Shown in pieces: positions 16,488 to 24,875 of a stretch of DNA of 64,000 nucleotides. A program made the position numbers and the translations under genes. The notes under the pieces were generated by a model. It saw nothing but the letters and a program-made list of their open reading frames with translations. It ran no database searches and had not been told where the DNA came from. Position 1 is the first letter of the stretch. Each line of letters opens with the position of its first letter. Source of the DNA: Corynebacterium coyleae (GTDB lineage: Bacteria > Actinomycetota > Actinomycetes > Mycobacteriales > Mycobacteriaceae); assembly GCF_030408635.1 (NCBI RefSeq), contig NZ_CP047198.1, positions 558,001 to 622,000 of the forward strand, read 5' to 3'.

Positions 16488-18011
16488 TTACAGCGGGATG
16501 TTGCCGTGCTTCTTCTGGGCCGGGTAGGTCACCTTGCGCTCAAGCAGGCGCAGACCCTCGAGGACGCGGGCGCGGGTGGTGGACGGTTCGATGACGGCGT
16601 CGACCATTCCGCGCTCAGTGGCCACGTACGGGTTGAGGTTGTCCGCGGCGTACTGCTCCTCGTCGGTGCCGATCGCCTCGGCGGCGGTGGTGGCGTCTGC
16701 CAGTGCGATCTGTGCGGTCGGCCAAGCGAACACCAGGTCCGCGCCCAGGCCCTTCGAGCCGAGCAGCGCGTACGACGGACCGAACGCCTTGCGGGTGACC
16801 ACGGTGATCGTGCCCACCTGGGCCTCTGCAAACGCGTAGGCGAGTGCGGCGGCGGCTGCGGCGGACCCGGAGCGCTCCTCCTCGACCGACGGGAGGAAGC
16901 CGGGGGAGTCCACGAACTGCACGATCGGCAGGTTAAACGCGTCGCAGGTGCGGATGAAGCGTGCGGCCTTGCGTGCGGCGTCGCGGGTCAGGCAGCCAGC
17001 CAAAACACTCGGCTGCGTTGCGACGACACCAACCGCGCGCCCGCCCACGTGCGCAAAACCGGTGACCACGGAACCTGCGAAGCCAGCGGAGAGTTCCAGA
17101 ACGTCGCCGTCGGTGACCGAAGCCAGGATGTCGGTGACGTCGTAGGGCTGGTTGTCGTCGTCAGGTATGAATGTGTCGAGGTCGGCCTCCGTCGCAGGGG
17201 CCTCGGCGTTGTCGGCACCCAGCGGGGAAGCGGCCTTGTTATTCAGCGGCAGGTAGCTGACCACGGTACGGGCCAGGTCCACCGCTTCCGTATCGGTCGC
17301 GGCGACGAGCTGCGCCAGGCCAGTCTCCGCGGCGTGGACGGCGGTGCCGCCAAGCTCATCGGAAGTCGTTTCAGCGCCGGAGACCTTGGTCACGATGTCC
17401 GCCGTGGTCACGTGCAGGGACGCGCCCTCGGCCATCACGGTGATATCCGCAAGCGGGACCGTGGTGGCAGCGAGCGAGGCGACATCCCCGGCCACGACCG
17501 CGATCTGCGGAATCAAACCCGACGCACGGGTTGCCGCACGCAGGATCTGTGCCTGCATATGCGCGGTGACAATGCCTTCCTTCCAACGCGGGCCAGTCGA
17601 GTCATAAATACCGATCAGCGGCACGCCGGTCTTGGTTGCCAAGTCGTAGATCTTGAGGATCTTCTCGCAGTACACCTCACCGACCTGGCCGTCGAAAATC
17701 GTCGGGTCTTGGGAGAAGACGCAGACACGACGGCCGTCGATCAGCCCGTAGCCCGTAATCACACCGTCGGTGGAAGGCTTGGACTTGTCCATCTTGTATG
17801 CCTCGACGCGGTGCTTGGCCAGGGCGTCGGTCTCCACGAACGTGCCGTCGTCGAGAAGCGAAAGCACGCGCTCGCGGGCAGTGGTGCCACCAGCCTCATG
17901 GACAGCATCGATCGCGTCCTGACCGACCGGCGCCTGCGCCTCATCCAGGCGATTGCGCAGATCCTGAATGCGGCCAGCCGTCGTGGTCATGTCGGGTTTA
18001 GATGAACTCAT
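16488..18011 (-). CDS. accD2: Acyl-CoA carboxylase beta subunit, AccD2-like, divergent active site
   Basis: A 507-residue carboxyltransferase-fold protein. The N-terminus (KPDMTTTAGRIQDLRNRLDEAQAP as seen around residues 5-28) and the KKHGNIPL end resemble C. glutamicum DtsR2/AccD2 as I recall it. The usual active-site glycine loops are altered: where family members have GAGAR, GACAGG and GGAYCVMGS, this protein has DSTGPR (about 138-142), GDVASL (about 175-180) and GPSYALLGS. It may therefore act as a structural partner in a hetero-oligomer with another AccD, as in the mycolate carboxylase. ATG 18011 is chosen. The neighbouring dtsR1 gene known from C. glutamicum is absent. Confidence 0.82.
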   Translation of the reverse strand: MSSSKPDMTTTAGRIQDLRNRLDEAQAPVGQDAIDAVHEAGGTTARERVLSLLDDGTFVETDALAKHRVEAYKMDKSKPSTDGVITGYGLIDGRRVCVFSQDPTIFDGQVGEVYCEKILKIYDLATKTGVPLIGIYDSTGPRWKEGIVTAHMQAQILRAATRASGLIPQIAVVAGDVASLAATTVPLADITVMAEGASLHVTTADIVTKVSGAETTSDELGGTAVHAAETGLAQLVAATDTEAVDLARTVVSYLPLNNKAASPLGADNAEAPATEADLDTFIPDDDNQPYDVTDILASVTDGDVLELSAGFAGSVVTGFAHVGGRAVGVVATQPSVLAGCLTRDAARKAARFIRTCDAFNLPIVQFVDSPGFLPSVEEERSGSAAAAAALAYAFAEAQVGTITVVTRKAFGPSYALLGSKGLGADLVFAWPTAQIALADATTAAEAIGTDEEQYAADNLNPYVATERGMVDAVIEPSTTRARVLEGLRLLERKVTYPAQKKHGNIPL

Positions 18012-18161
18012 AACGCCCCAGTCTAGATTCCGAGATTGTTCCTGCCACATTGCCTATCGACGGCGCGTCGCCGGACGTTTCGCAGCGTAGGTGTAACCGG
18101 GGCGCGTGGTTGGGGTGTGCTTCCGGGGGCTTGCGAGGGCGAGGGTGAGGAAACGGGAACA

Positions 18162-19409
18162 CTAATTGCTGAGAAGCGCGAGAGGCATAACGATCACACC
18201 GTCACGTCGTACATAAGCCTGTTTCCCCGTGGTAAGGACCATGAGGTTGGTGACGCGGTCTGGAATACGTTCGCGCAACCATAGGAGGTGTCGGACGTCG
18301 GCGTCGTCGATATGAGGCTTCAGCTTGACCTCCACCCCGAGTACCTCCCGTTCAGCGCCCTCAATGATGAAGTCGACTTCTCGCTCTCCCGCGTTCGACC
18401 TGAGGTGGTAGACCTTGGCCCTGTTTGCTTGGGCCAGTACACGCAGGGTGAGCGCACACAGAGACTCGAAAAGCGGCCCGAACATGTGCGCAGCACGGTT
18501 ACTCAAGAGGCCAGATGGGGATATTCCAAGAAACCTGGCAGCGAGTGCAGGGTCAGCCAAGTGATGCTTTGGGCCTTGCTGCAGGCGTTTGAACTCATTG
18601 TTTTCTGGAACCCAACCAGGAACTGGATCAAGCAGCCAAATCTTTGCAAGGTGCTCACGATATGCGAGTGTGGTCTTCTGATTTGGTTGTTCAGTCTGAC
18701 CGCCGGTGGTCGCATCAAGCAGCCTGGAGTAAGCGGTGGTAGTGGCTGTTGCAGCAGCGTATGCGCGCAACCAGCTTCGAAGCGATTCCGGCCGTCTCAC
18801 CTCGTATCCTGCATCGGGAATATCACGATCGATGATTCGCTCAATGTAGGAATCCAGCAGTGTGACCTGGATGAGCGGATTCGCGGAAGCGATGGCGGGG
18901 AATCCGCTTCCGGTGATGAGGCGTGCGTAGTCGTCGAGCCTACAGTCAGAAGAACCAGATACATCGGTGTTTCCGGCCAAGATCCCGGCGAAGCTGCATG
19001 TGGGGTTGGCGACGCCGCGTTCATGAACTGCCATTGGCCGCATTCTCAATGAGACGATGCGTCCGGCCCCAGAGTGTGAGCCCTTCGGGTCAACTGGGGT
19101 AGCAGAGCCGGTGAGGAGGAAGCGCCCGGGCCCAGCGCCCTGATCTACTTGACGGCGGACAGAATCCCAGATCTGGGGAAGATGCTGCCACTCATCTAGT
19201 AGAAGAGTTCCATCTGGTGCGGAGGAGAGCGAGAAATCTGCCTCGGCAACGTTCCTCATATCGGGATCGTCGAGATACCAAGCAGCGTCGGCTCGGCGCC
19301 TTGCAGTGTCGGTCTTGCCCACACCTTTTGGTCCGTCAATTGCGATTGCGGGCAGGTGAGGCATAAGGAGATCAAGCTCGTCATCAAGCGTGCGCCGAAG
19401 ATATGACAT
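18162..19409 (-). CDS. AAA ATPase with DUF4143 domain
   Basis: A 415-residue protein. Walker A GPKGVGKT lies near residue 26, followed by a Walker B-like GTLLLDEW and the sensor LLTGSAT, typical of the AAA_14/DUF4143 group. The C-terminal part has VDFIIEGAEREVLGVEVK, a PD-(D/E)xK-like pattern found in the DUF4143 domain. Function is unknown; relatives often occur in genomic islands and are sometimes linked to defence or regulation. It sits between accD2 and birA, where dtsR1 lies in C. glutamicum. Codon use looks less GC-biased than its neighbours. The ATG at 19409 has no evident ribosome site; iterated repeats lie upstream. Confidence 0.85.
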   Translation of the reverse strand: MSYLRRTLDDELDLLMPHLPAIAIDGPKGVGKTDTARRRADAAWYLDDPDMRNVAEADFSLSSAPDGTLLLDEWQHLPQIWDSVRRQVDQGAGPGRFLLTGSATPVDPKGSHSGAGRIVSLRMRPMAVHERGVANPTCSFAGILAGNTDVSGSSDCRLDDYARLITGSGFPAIASANPLIQVTLLDSYIERIIDRDIPDAGYEVRRPESLRSWLRAYAAATATTTAYSRLLDATTGGQTEQPNQKTTLAYREHLAKIWLLDPVPGWVPENNEFKRLQQGPKHHLADPALAARFLGISPSGLLSNRAAHMFGPLFESLCALTLRVLAQANRAKVYHLRSNAGEREVDFIIEGAEREVLGVEVKLKPHIDDADVRHLLWLRERIPDRVTNLMVLTTGKQAYVRRDGVIVMPLALLSN

Positions 19410-19436
19410 ACGGGTAGTGTACAGCATGAATAGTTC

Positions 19437-19500
19437 CTACTACCCGTTTTTCAGAAGGACTACTACCGGATTTTCAGGACTCTTACTACCCGATTTTCAG
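19437..19500. repeat. Three 18-bp direct repeats at 23-bp period upstream of the DUF4143 gene
   Basis: Units at 19437-19454, 19460-19477 and 19483-19500 share the pattern ACTACCCGATTTTCAG with one or two changes. Starts are exactly 23 bp apart. A reverse half-unit CGGGTAGTG lies at 19411-19419 next to the gene start, and a degenerate fourth unit near 19528. This looks like an operator array for a regulator, possibly autoregulatory. Confidence 0.8.
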
Positions 19501-19629
19501 AAATGGGATGCCTCTCCGGAGAAGCGTGCTACCCGACGTTTTTCGACGACGGGCCGTGGTTCGCGAGGGCCCGCGAGCGCGCCCCCACCTTCCCACCCCG
19601 ACACCCCGCCGCCTACTACGCTCGTGACC

Positions 19630-20361
19630 ATGAGTGTCAAGGACGTGCAGGCAATTCAGGACAAGGTGGCCGAATACTGGACTGACGTGCGGTGGGTCGA
19701 GTCCACCGGGTCGACGAACGCGGACCTGCTCAAGGACGGTTCCGCGCCGGGCACGGTGCTCATCGCAGACGAGCAAACCGCTGGCAAGGGCCGCTTGGGC
19801 CGCCATTGGGTGTCGCCGAAGGGCTCGCAGTTGGCCATGAGCATGGTCATCGACGTGACCGATACCCCGCCGCCGTTCGGGTTGCTGTCTATCGCGCCGG
19901 GTGTGGCGGTGACGGATGTGGTGCCGCAGGCGCAGTTGAAGTGGCCGAACGATGTGCAGATTTGCGGCAAGAAGATCGCTGGCATCCTCTCGGCGTTGGA
20001 TATGCCGCGGGTGATTGTGGGCATCGGCATTAACGTTGCTATGCGTCCGGAGGATCTGCCTGTGGAGACCGCCACCGCCTTGAACCTTGAGGGCATTGAT
20101 GTGGATTTCGACGAGTTCACCGCCGACATCCTCGCCGCGATGGGTCGTCGTTTGAAGCAGTGGCAGGAGCGCGACCCGCAGTTGTTGGAGGATTACCGCA
20201 AGGTCTGTTCGACCATCGGCCAGCAGGTTCGCCTGGAGTTACGCGAGGGGGAGGAGACGGTGCGCGGCCTGGTCACGGGCATTAATGATGAGGGCGAGGT
20301 GCTTATCGACGACACCCCGTTCTCCGTCGGCGATGTCCACCACCTCCGCCCGACCCAGTAG
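19630..20361 (+). CDS. birA: Biotin-[acetyl-CoA-carboxylase] ligase, monofunctional
   Basis: A 243-residue enzyme that activates biotin as biotinyl-AMP and attaches it to the biotinyl domains of AccBC and Pyc. Motifs: STGSTNADLL, the biotin/ATP loop GKGRLGRHW, LKWPNDV and KKIAGIL. No N-terminal helix-turn-helix is present, so it cannot act as the biotin repressor known from E. coli. ATG 19630 is chosen; the frame stays open far upstream through the repeat region. The position beside the carboxylase genes fits its role. Confidence 0.92.
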   Translation: MSVKDVQAIQDKVAEYWTDVRWVESTGSTNADLLKDGSAPGTVLIADEQTAGKGRLGRHWVSPKGSQLAMSMVIDVTDTPPPFGLLSIAPGVAVTDVVPQAQLKWPNDVQICGKKIAGILSALDMPRVIVGIGINVAMRPEDLPVETATALNLEGIDVDFDEFTADILAAMGRRLKQWQERDPQLLEDYRKVCSTIGQQVRLELREGEETVRGLVTGINDEGEVLIDDTPFSVGDVHHLRPTQ

Positions 20362-20383
20362 GCGTGCAGTAACCTAGCCGGTC

Positions 20384-20839
20384 ATGGCTAACAAAGCGGT
20401 GTTTCGTATCGGCGAGGACGAGGTGGTCCTCGCCGATGTGTGTGCGCCGCTTTCTTCGTTGACGTTCCCGTTGCTGGAGTTGGTGGCGCTCACCGGTGTT
20501 GCCTGGATGGCGATTGGGTGGATGGATGTGACCCCACATATCGATCCGGGGATGCGCAACATTGTGGTGCTGATCTGGGCGATTCTTGCGCTGTGGCGGT
20601 TTGTGTTGCCGTTGGTGTCGTCGCGACGCAGGCGCTTCGTGGTCACCGACAAGCGCGTCCTGGCGCGGGGGCGGCGTGGCGCGGTGGATTCGATCCCGCT
20701 GCGCCAGATCCATTCGGTGCGCCGGGAGCGCGGGGGCTTGTGGATCGCGCTGTACGGCTATGCCCAGCCGGTGCGGTTTGACCGGGTGGGCAAGACACGC
20801 GCGGTGGAGAAGGTGCTGCAGTCGCAGCTGCGCGGCTAG
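20384..20839 (+). CDS. PH-domain (bPH2) membrane protein
   Basis: A 151-residue protein with two hydrophobic helices (about 28-46 and 57-78) followed by a basic bacterial PH-type domain: RFVVTDKRVLARGRRGAVDSIPLRQIHSVRRERG. It lies 22 bp after birA, likely in the same operon. Related corynebacterial genes occupy the same place next to birA. Function is unknown. Confidence 0.8.
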   Translation: MANKAVFRIGEDEVVLADVCAPLSSLTFPLLELVALTGVAWMAIGWMDVTPHIDPGMRNIVVLIWAILALWRFVLPLVSSRRRRFVVTDKRVLARGRRGAVDSIPLRQIHSVRRERGGLWIALYGYAQPVRFDRVGKTRAVEKVLQSQLRG

Positions 20840-21564
20840 TCCTTGACTTCCGTGGTGTGGAGCTGCTCGTCGAGGTCCTCAGGCGAGAGGTGCCCGCCGA
20901 GGAATTCGGCGGTGACGGGCAGGTGCAGTTCCATGTCGGTGCCGGGGCACAGTTCGATGACGGCGTCGTCGACGGTGTAGTCGAGGACGTGGCCGCCGCG
21001 CGTGTGGTCGTCGTCAATGAAATGCACGTGGCAGCCGGGCACACCGATGCCTTTGGCGTACATGGGGGTGCGGAATCCGCCGATGACGCCTTCGACGTCG
21101 GTGAAGATGTGTTCGGCGTCGTCGGAGACCGCCTCGGACATTGGGGGATAGGGCTTTTCTTGTTTGGTCACGGTGCGCACGCGGACTTCTTTGAAGCGGC
21201 CGGTGATTTTGACGGCGGTGAAGAAGTTGTGGCTGGGTTCGGCGTCGTCGATAAATTTGGCGAGTTCGGCGCGGACCATGCCGGCGGGTGCGTCGAAACG
21301 TAGGCGGGGTACGAAGTTGGTCACCACGGTAAATGGGGTGCGTTGGTCAAGGTCAGCGACGCGGGCTTTGCCGTCGGAGGTGAGTTGGTGGCATACGCCG
21401 TCGAGGATGAGCATCTCGCCGTCGAGGGCGTCGAAGGTGCCGAGGCCGAAGTTGCCTTTGCTCAGGATGTCGCTGATGGTGAGCTCGCCGTCGTAGATGC
21501 CGTCGAGAAGTGCGGTCATGAGAGAGTTTTGGAAAATGGTGTGGCGGGCGATGGTTTCAGACAT
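20836..21564 (-). CDS. budA: Alpha-acetolactate decarboxylase
   Basis: A 242-residue enzyme converting 2-acetolactate to acetoin, diverting carbon from branched-chain amino acid synthesis or into overflow metabolism. The zinc-binding cluster GCHVHFIDDDHTRGGHV gives the three histidine ligands, and LDGVCHQLTSDG with TPFTVVTNF match the family's N-terminal half. Length is normal. ATG 21564 is chosen. The gene is convergent with the PH-domain gene (4-bp overlap) and divergent from purK. Confidence 0.9.
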   Translation of the reverse strand: MSETIARHTIFQNSLMTALLDGIYDGELTISDILSKGNFGLGTFDALDGEMLILDGVCHQLTSDGKARVADLDQRTPFTVVTNFVPRLRFDAPAGMVRAELAKFIDDAEPSHNFFTAVKITGRFKEVRVRTVTKQEKPYPPMSEAVSDDAEHIFTDVEGVIGGFRTPMYAKGIGVPGCHVHFIDDDHTRGGHVLDYTVDDAVIELCPGTDMELHLPVTAEFLGGHLSPEDLDEQLHTTEVKD

Positions 21565-21604
21565 GGCTGCGATGCTAGTCGGTTGGCCGACTACAGTGTG
21601 GGGC

Positions 21605-22786
21605 GTGAGTAACGCGTATGGGATGCCTGTTGTCGCCGTGCTTGGCGACGGCCAATTGGCACGAATGATGCAAACAGAAGCTATCGAGCTCGGCGTGGAC
21701 ACTCGCGTGCTCGCGTCGAGTAAGGACAAGTCGGCGGCGCAAGTCTTCGGCGATGTCCGCATCGGCGACTACACCAACCTTGAGGATCTGCGCGCGATTG
21801 TTGAGGGCGCGGACGCGGTCACGTTTGATCACGAGCATGTGCCGAACGAGTTCGCGCAGTTGCTTATTGACGACGGCGTCGCCGTCGAACCCCGCCCCGA
21901 AGCCCTCATCTACGCTCAGGACAAACTCGAGCAGCGCCGCCGCCTTGCAGAAGCCGGCCTGCCGGTGCCGCCGTTCGCAGCCATCACATCGGCTGCGGAC
22001 GCGGAGGCGTTCTGGGACGAGACCGACGGTCAGGTCTGCCTGAAGGCGACGCGGGGTGGGTATGACGGGCATGGGGTGTGGTTCCCGTCGTCGAGAAGCG
22101 AGTGCGCGGAACTCGTCGAGGACCTGCTTGGCCGCGACCTGCCGCTGATGACGGAGAAGAAGGTTGCCTTCACCCGTGAGTTGTCCGCCATGGTGGCGCG
22201 CAACCGCTCCGGCGACGTGCGTGCGTGGCCGGTGGTGGAATCGCGCCAGGACGACGGTATTTGCCGCGTGGCCATCGCGCCCGCGCCGAACATGTCGGAC
22301 GAGTTGGCTAAGCACTGCGAAGACCTCGCCGTGCGTGTCGCCGAAGGCTTGGGTGTGACCGGCGTGCTGGCGGTGGAACTGTTCGAGTTTGAGGGTCCGA
22401 ACGGCCCGGAGGTGGCCGTCAACGAGTTGGCCATGCGCCCGCACAACACTGGCCACTGGACCCAGGACGGCTGCCTGACCTCCCAGTTTGAGCAGCACAT
22501 CCGTGCGGTGTTGGACTGGCCGCTCGGTGCCGTGGACACGCTCGCGCCGGCGACTGTCATGGTGAACACCCTTGGCGGCGACGAGGACCCGGATACCCCG
22601 ATGGCCGAGCGCGTCGTCGCGGTGATGCGCAAGTACCCGCAGGCCAAGGTGCACCTCTACGGCAAGGACCACCGACCGGGCCGCAAGATGGGCCACGTCA
22701 ACGTGTGCGCCGACACCGTCGAGGAGGCACTCGCGATCGCCGAGGACGCCGCGCACTACATCATCCACGCAACCTGGAAGGACTAA
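21605..22786 (+). CDS. purK: 5-(carboxyamino)imidazole ribonucleotide synthase
   Basis: A 393-residue ATP-grasp enzyme that converts AIR, ATP and bicarbonate to N5-CAIR in purine synthesis. Signs: [39 protein letters not shown], and [17 protein letters not shown] 21605 is the best start; the frame runs upstream into the budA promoter. purE follows after 4 nt, forming the usual purK-purE unit. Confidence 0.94.
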   Translation: MSNAYGMPVVAVLGDGQLARMMQTEAIELGVDTRVLASSKDKSAAQVFGDVRIGDYTNLEDLRAIVEGADAVTFDHEHVPNEFAQLLIDDGVAVEPRPEALIYAQDKLEQRRRLAEAGLPVPPFAAITSAADAEAFWDETDGQVCLKATRGGYDGHGVWFPSSRSECAELVEDLLGRDLPLMTEKKVAFTRELSAMVARNRSGDVRAWPVVESRQDDGICRVAIAPAPNMSDELAKHCEDLAVRVAEGLGVTGVLAVELFEFEGPNGPEVAVNELAMRPHNTGHWTQDGCLTSQFEQHIRAVLDWPLGAVDTLAPATVMVNTLGGDEDPDTPMAERVVAVMRKYPQAKVHLYGKDHRPGRKMGHVNVCADTVEEALAIAEDAAHYIIHATWKD

Positions 22787-22790
22787 GCAG

Positions 22791-23294
22791 ATGGCACAGC
22801 CGCAAGTTGGCATCATCATGGGCTCGGACTCGGACTGGGACACCGTCGCCCCGGCCGCCGAGGTACTCGCCGAGTTTGGCATCCCGTTCGAGGTCGGCGT
22901 GGTCTCCGCCCACCGCACCCCGGACAAAATGCTCGCCTACGCCAAGGAAGCACACGCCCGTGACCTGCAGGTGATCATCGCCTGCGCGGGCGGTGCCGCA
23001 CACCTGCCGGGCATGGTCGCCGCGGCCACGCCGCTGCCGGTCATCGGTATCCCGCGCGCGCTGGACACACTCGACGGCATGGATTCGCTGCTGTCCATCG
23101 TGCAGATGCCGGGTGGTGTTCCAGTGGCCACGGTCTCCATCGGTGGTGCGAAGAACGCCGGCCTGCTCGCCGCCCGCATCCTGGGTGCCGCCGACCCGGC
23201 CGTGCAGCGCAAGATGGTGGACTACCAGGCACGCATGGCAGCCGAGGTGGAACGCAAGGACGAGGCGCTGCGTCAGCGCCTGATGGGTGAGTAA
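22791..23294 (+). CDS. purE: N5-CAIR mutase
   Basis: A 167-residue enzyme that rearranges N5-CAIR to CAIR, the step after PurK. The N-terminal [12 protein letters not shown], the histidine region [10 protein letters not shown] and [15 protein letters not shown] are diagnostic. AAGGA precedes the ATG at a suitable distance. Its stop overlaps the GTG start of the next gene by 8 nt. Confidence 0.95.
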   Translation: MAQPQVGIIMGSDSDWDTVAPAAEVLAEFGIPFEVGVVSAHRTPDKMLAYAKEAHARDLQVIIACAGGAAHLPGMVAAATPLPVIGIPRALDTLDGMDSLLSIVQMPGGVPVATVSIGGAKNAGLLAARILGAADPAVQRKMVDYQARMAAEVERKDEALRQRLMGE

Positions 23295-23754
23295 CCCAAT
23301 CGTTGTGTTGGGCGCCCGGATTGTGGACGGGCGCCCTTCTCGCATGCTCGAGCACCGTCTGCACAAAGCGCTCGAGGTGTGGCGTGGGAATCCGGCGCCG
23401 ATCGTGGTGTCCGGCGACGGGGAGGCCGACATCATGGCGGCCTGGCTTATTGCCCACGGTGTGCCTGCCGGGGCGGTGGTGCTCGAGCCGCATGCGCGGT
23501 CCACGAACGAAAACCTGGAGCGCTCCCGAGCGCTGTTCCCCGACGCGGCGTACCTCACCGTGGTGACCAGCGGTTTCCACGTCCCCCGTACCCGCGTGTG
23601 GGCGTGGCACCTGGGCATCCCAGTGCACATGGTTGCGGCGACGACGCCTGAAACGTCGCGGAAGAAGAACTACGCGCGCGAAGTGTTCGCCGTGCCGCAC
23701 TCCATTGCTCGCGTTGCTTGGCGACGACTCGCCCGCCGCCTCTTCGGCCGCTGA
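23287..23754 (+). CDS. YdcF/DUF218-family protein
   Basis: A 155-residue protein with [33 protein letters not shown], the motif STNENLERS and [10 protein letters not shown], the typical blocks of the YdcF (DUF218) family, which binds AdoMet in one studied member and may act on envelope components. Here there is no membrane segment. It is translationally coupled to purE. Confidence 0.82.
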   Translation: MSNPIVVLGARIVDGRPSRMLEHRLHKALEVWRGNPAPIVVSGDGEADIMAAWLIAHGVPAGAVVLEPHARSTNENLERSRALFPDAAYLTVVTSGFHVPRTRVWAWHLGIPVHMVAATTPETSRKKNYAREVFAVPHSIARVAWRRLARRLFGR

Positions 23755-23803
23755 GCCATGCAACACGTGCCGGGCGGCGTCGGCCAGCACGGCGGCGCCG
23801 GGA

Positions 23804-24127
23804 CTAGCGGGGGAGGCCCGGCAGGTTGATGCCGAAGTGCGGGGCGGCGAAGTACAGGCCTGCTGCGCCGAGGGTGGCGATGATCGCAGCCGCACCGACC
23901 AGCAGCGCGACGAAGCGCCCTGCGTTATCCACTTCGTCCTGGGTGTACTCGGAGCTACCCGGGCCGGTGGCCATCTTCTTGTCTTTCGGAGTGGTGTTTG
24001 TGTTCTCGGTTTCGGTCTGAGCCGTGGTCTCAGCCTGGGCCGGGGCGACAGTTGCGGTGGCGAGGCTGACGGTCAGTGCGGGGGCGAGAGCCAGCGCACC
24101 AGCGCGGCGGATCAGCGTGCGGGACAT
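23804..24127 (-). CDS. Small exported protein with C-terminal membrane segment
   Basis: A 107-residue protein with a signal peptide (cleavage probably after APAQA), a short Thr/Glu/Lys-rich outer segment and one hydrophobic helix (about 72-95). I do not recognise a family. It is probably a surface-associated corynebacterial protein with the N-terminal mature part outside. Confidence 0.7.
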   Translation of the reverse strand: MSRTLIRRAGALALAPALTVSLATATVAPAQAETTAQTETENTNTTPKDKKMATGPGSSEYTQDEVDNAGRFVALLVGAAAIIATLGAAGLYFAAPHFGINLPGLPR

Positions 24128-24200
24128 GCCGGATTCCCTTCATCAATGCGGGTAGTGTCCGGCACAGCTTAGCCCAGGAGTGCAGGGGTAACAGTCATGA

Positions 24201-24857
24201 CTACTGGATACGGCGCGTGACGTTCTCAGCGGCGGAGATCTCCTGGAGCCGTTCATCGGATACCGAACCCGTGACGACGACCACGGATCCACCAGCGGCC
24301 AGCGGTACCATCACCGACATCGTGAAGTCATCGGTGCCACGCCAATCTGGGGCGAGGTAGCGTTCGGCCTCAACGCCTGGCTGGGCGAAGGTGGACAGGT
24401 CTGGGCTGTTGCCGAAGTAGTCGTCGCCGTAGAAGCGCACGGTGGGGCCGAAGTCCACGGTGCCGGGCGGGATGGTGCCACCGGCTTCCTCGACGCCGCG
24501 GCCGAACGGGTCGTCGGAGACAAGGACGCACTCGGTGGCGTCGGTCCAGTTTTCGGCGCGTTCCGGGGTGGTGAAGACGATATCGGGGGCGGTGGGGTGG
24601 TCGTCGATTAGCGGAGCGCGCGAAGAGTTGAACGTGCCCACCGCAATCACCGCAGCCTGCCAGGAGACGGGCAGGTCGATGACGATGCTCGCGTCGAGGG
24701 GGAGGTCGAATTCCTCGTCGAGCATGTTGGCTACTTTGCTGGCCCAGTTGTCCAGCGTTTGGGCGGAGAAATCCATGCGTAATCCCCGCGCATCGTCGTA
24801 AATGGTGAAGCGCGGGGATGCGGGATCTGCGGCGAGAAGTGGGGCAAGCATGCTCAT
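24201..24857 (-). CDS. TIGR03089 family protein
   Basis: A 218-residue protein resembling the actinobacterial TIGR03089 family, which looks like a truncated AMP-binding (acyl-CoA synthetase-like) N-terminal domain. Seen: RGLRMDFSAQTLDNWASKVANML and the repeated nucleotide-fold strands (IVIDLPVSWQAAVIAVGTF). It lacks the full adenylate-forming motifs, so catalysis is doubtful. In other actinobacteria it is found near lcpA/wbbL, as here about 5 kb away. Confidence 0.8.
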   Translation of the reverse strand: MSMLAPLLAADPASPRFTIYDDARGLRMDFSAQTLDNWASKVANMLDEEFDLPLDASIVIDLPVSWQAAVIAVGTFNSSRAPLIDDHPTAPDIVFTTPERAENWTDATECVLVSDDPFGRGVEEAGGTIPPGTVDFGPTVRFYGDDYFGNSPDLSTFAQPGVEAERYLAPDWRGTDDFTMSVMVPLAAGGSVVVVTGSVSDERLQEISAAENVTRRIQ

Positions 24858-24875
24858 GCTCGCCCAGTGTAGGCA

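Noticed and set aside
19390-19629. N-terminal extension of BirA through the repeat region
   Set aside because: The extra 80 residues include the iterated repeats and are low-complexity; no DNA-binding domain is present.
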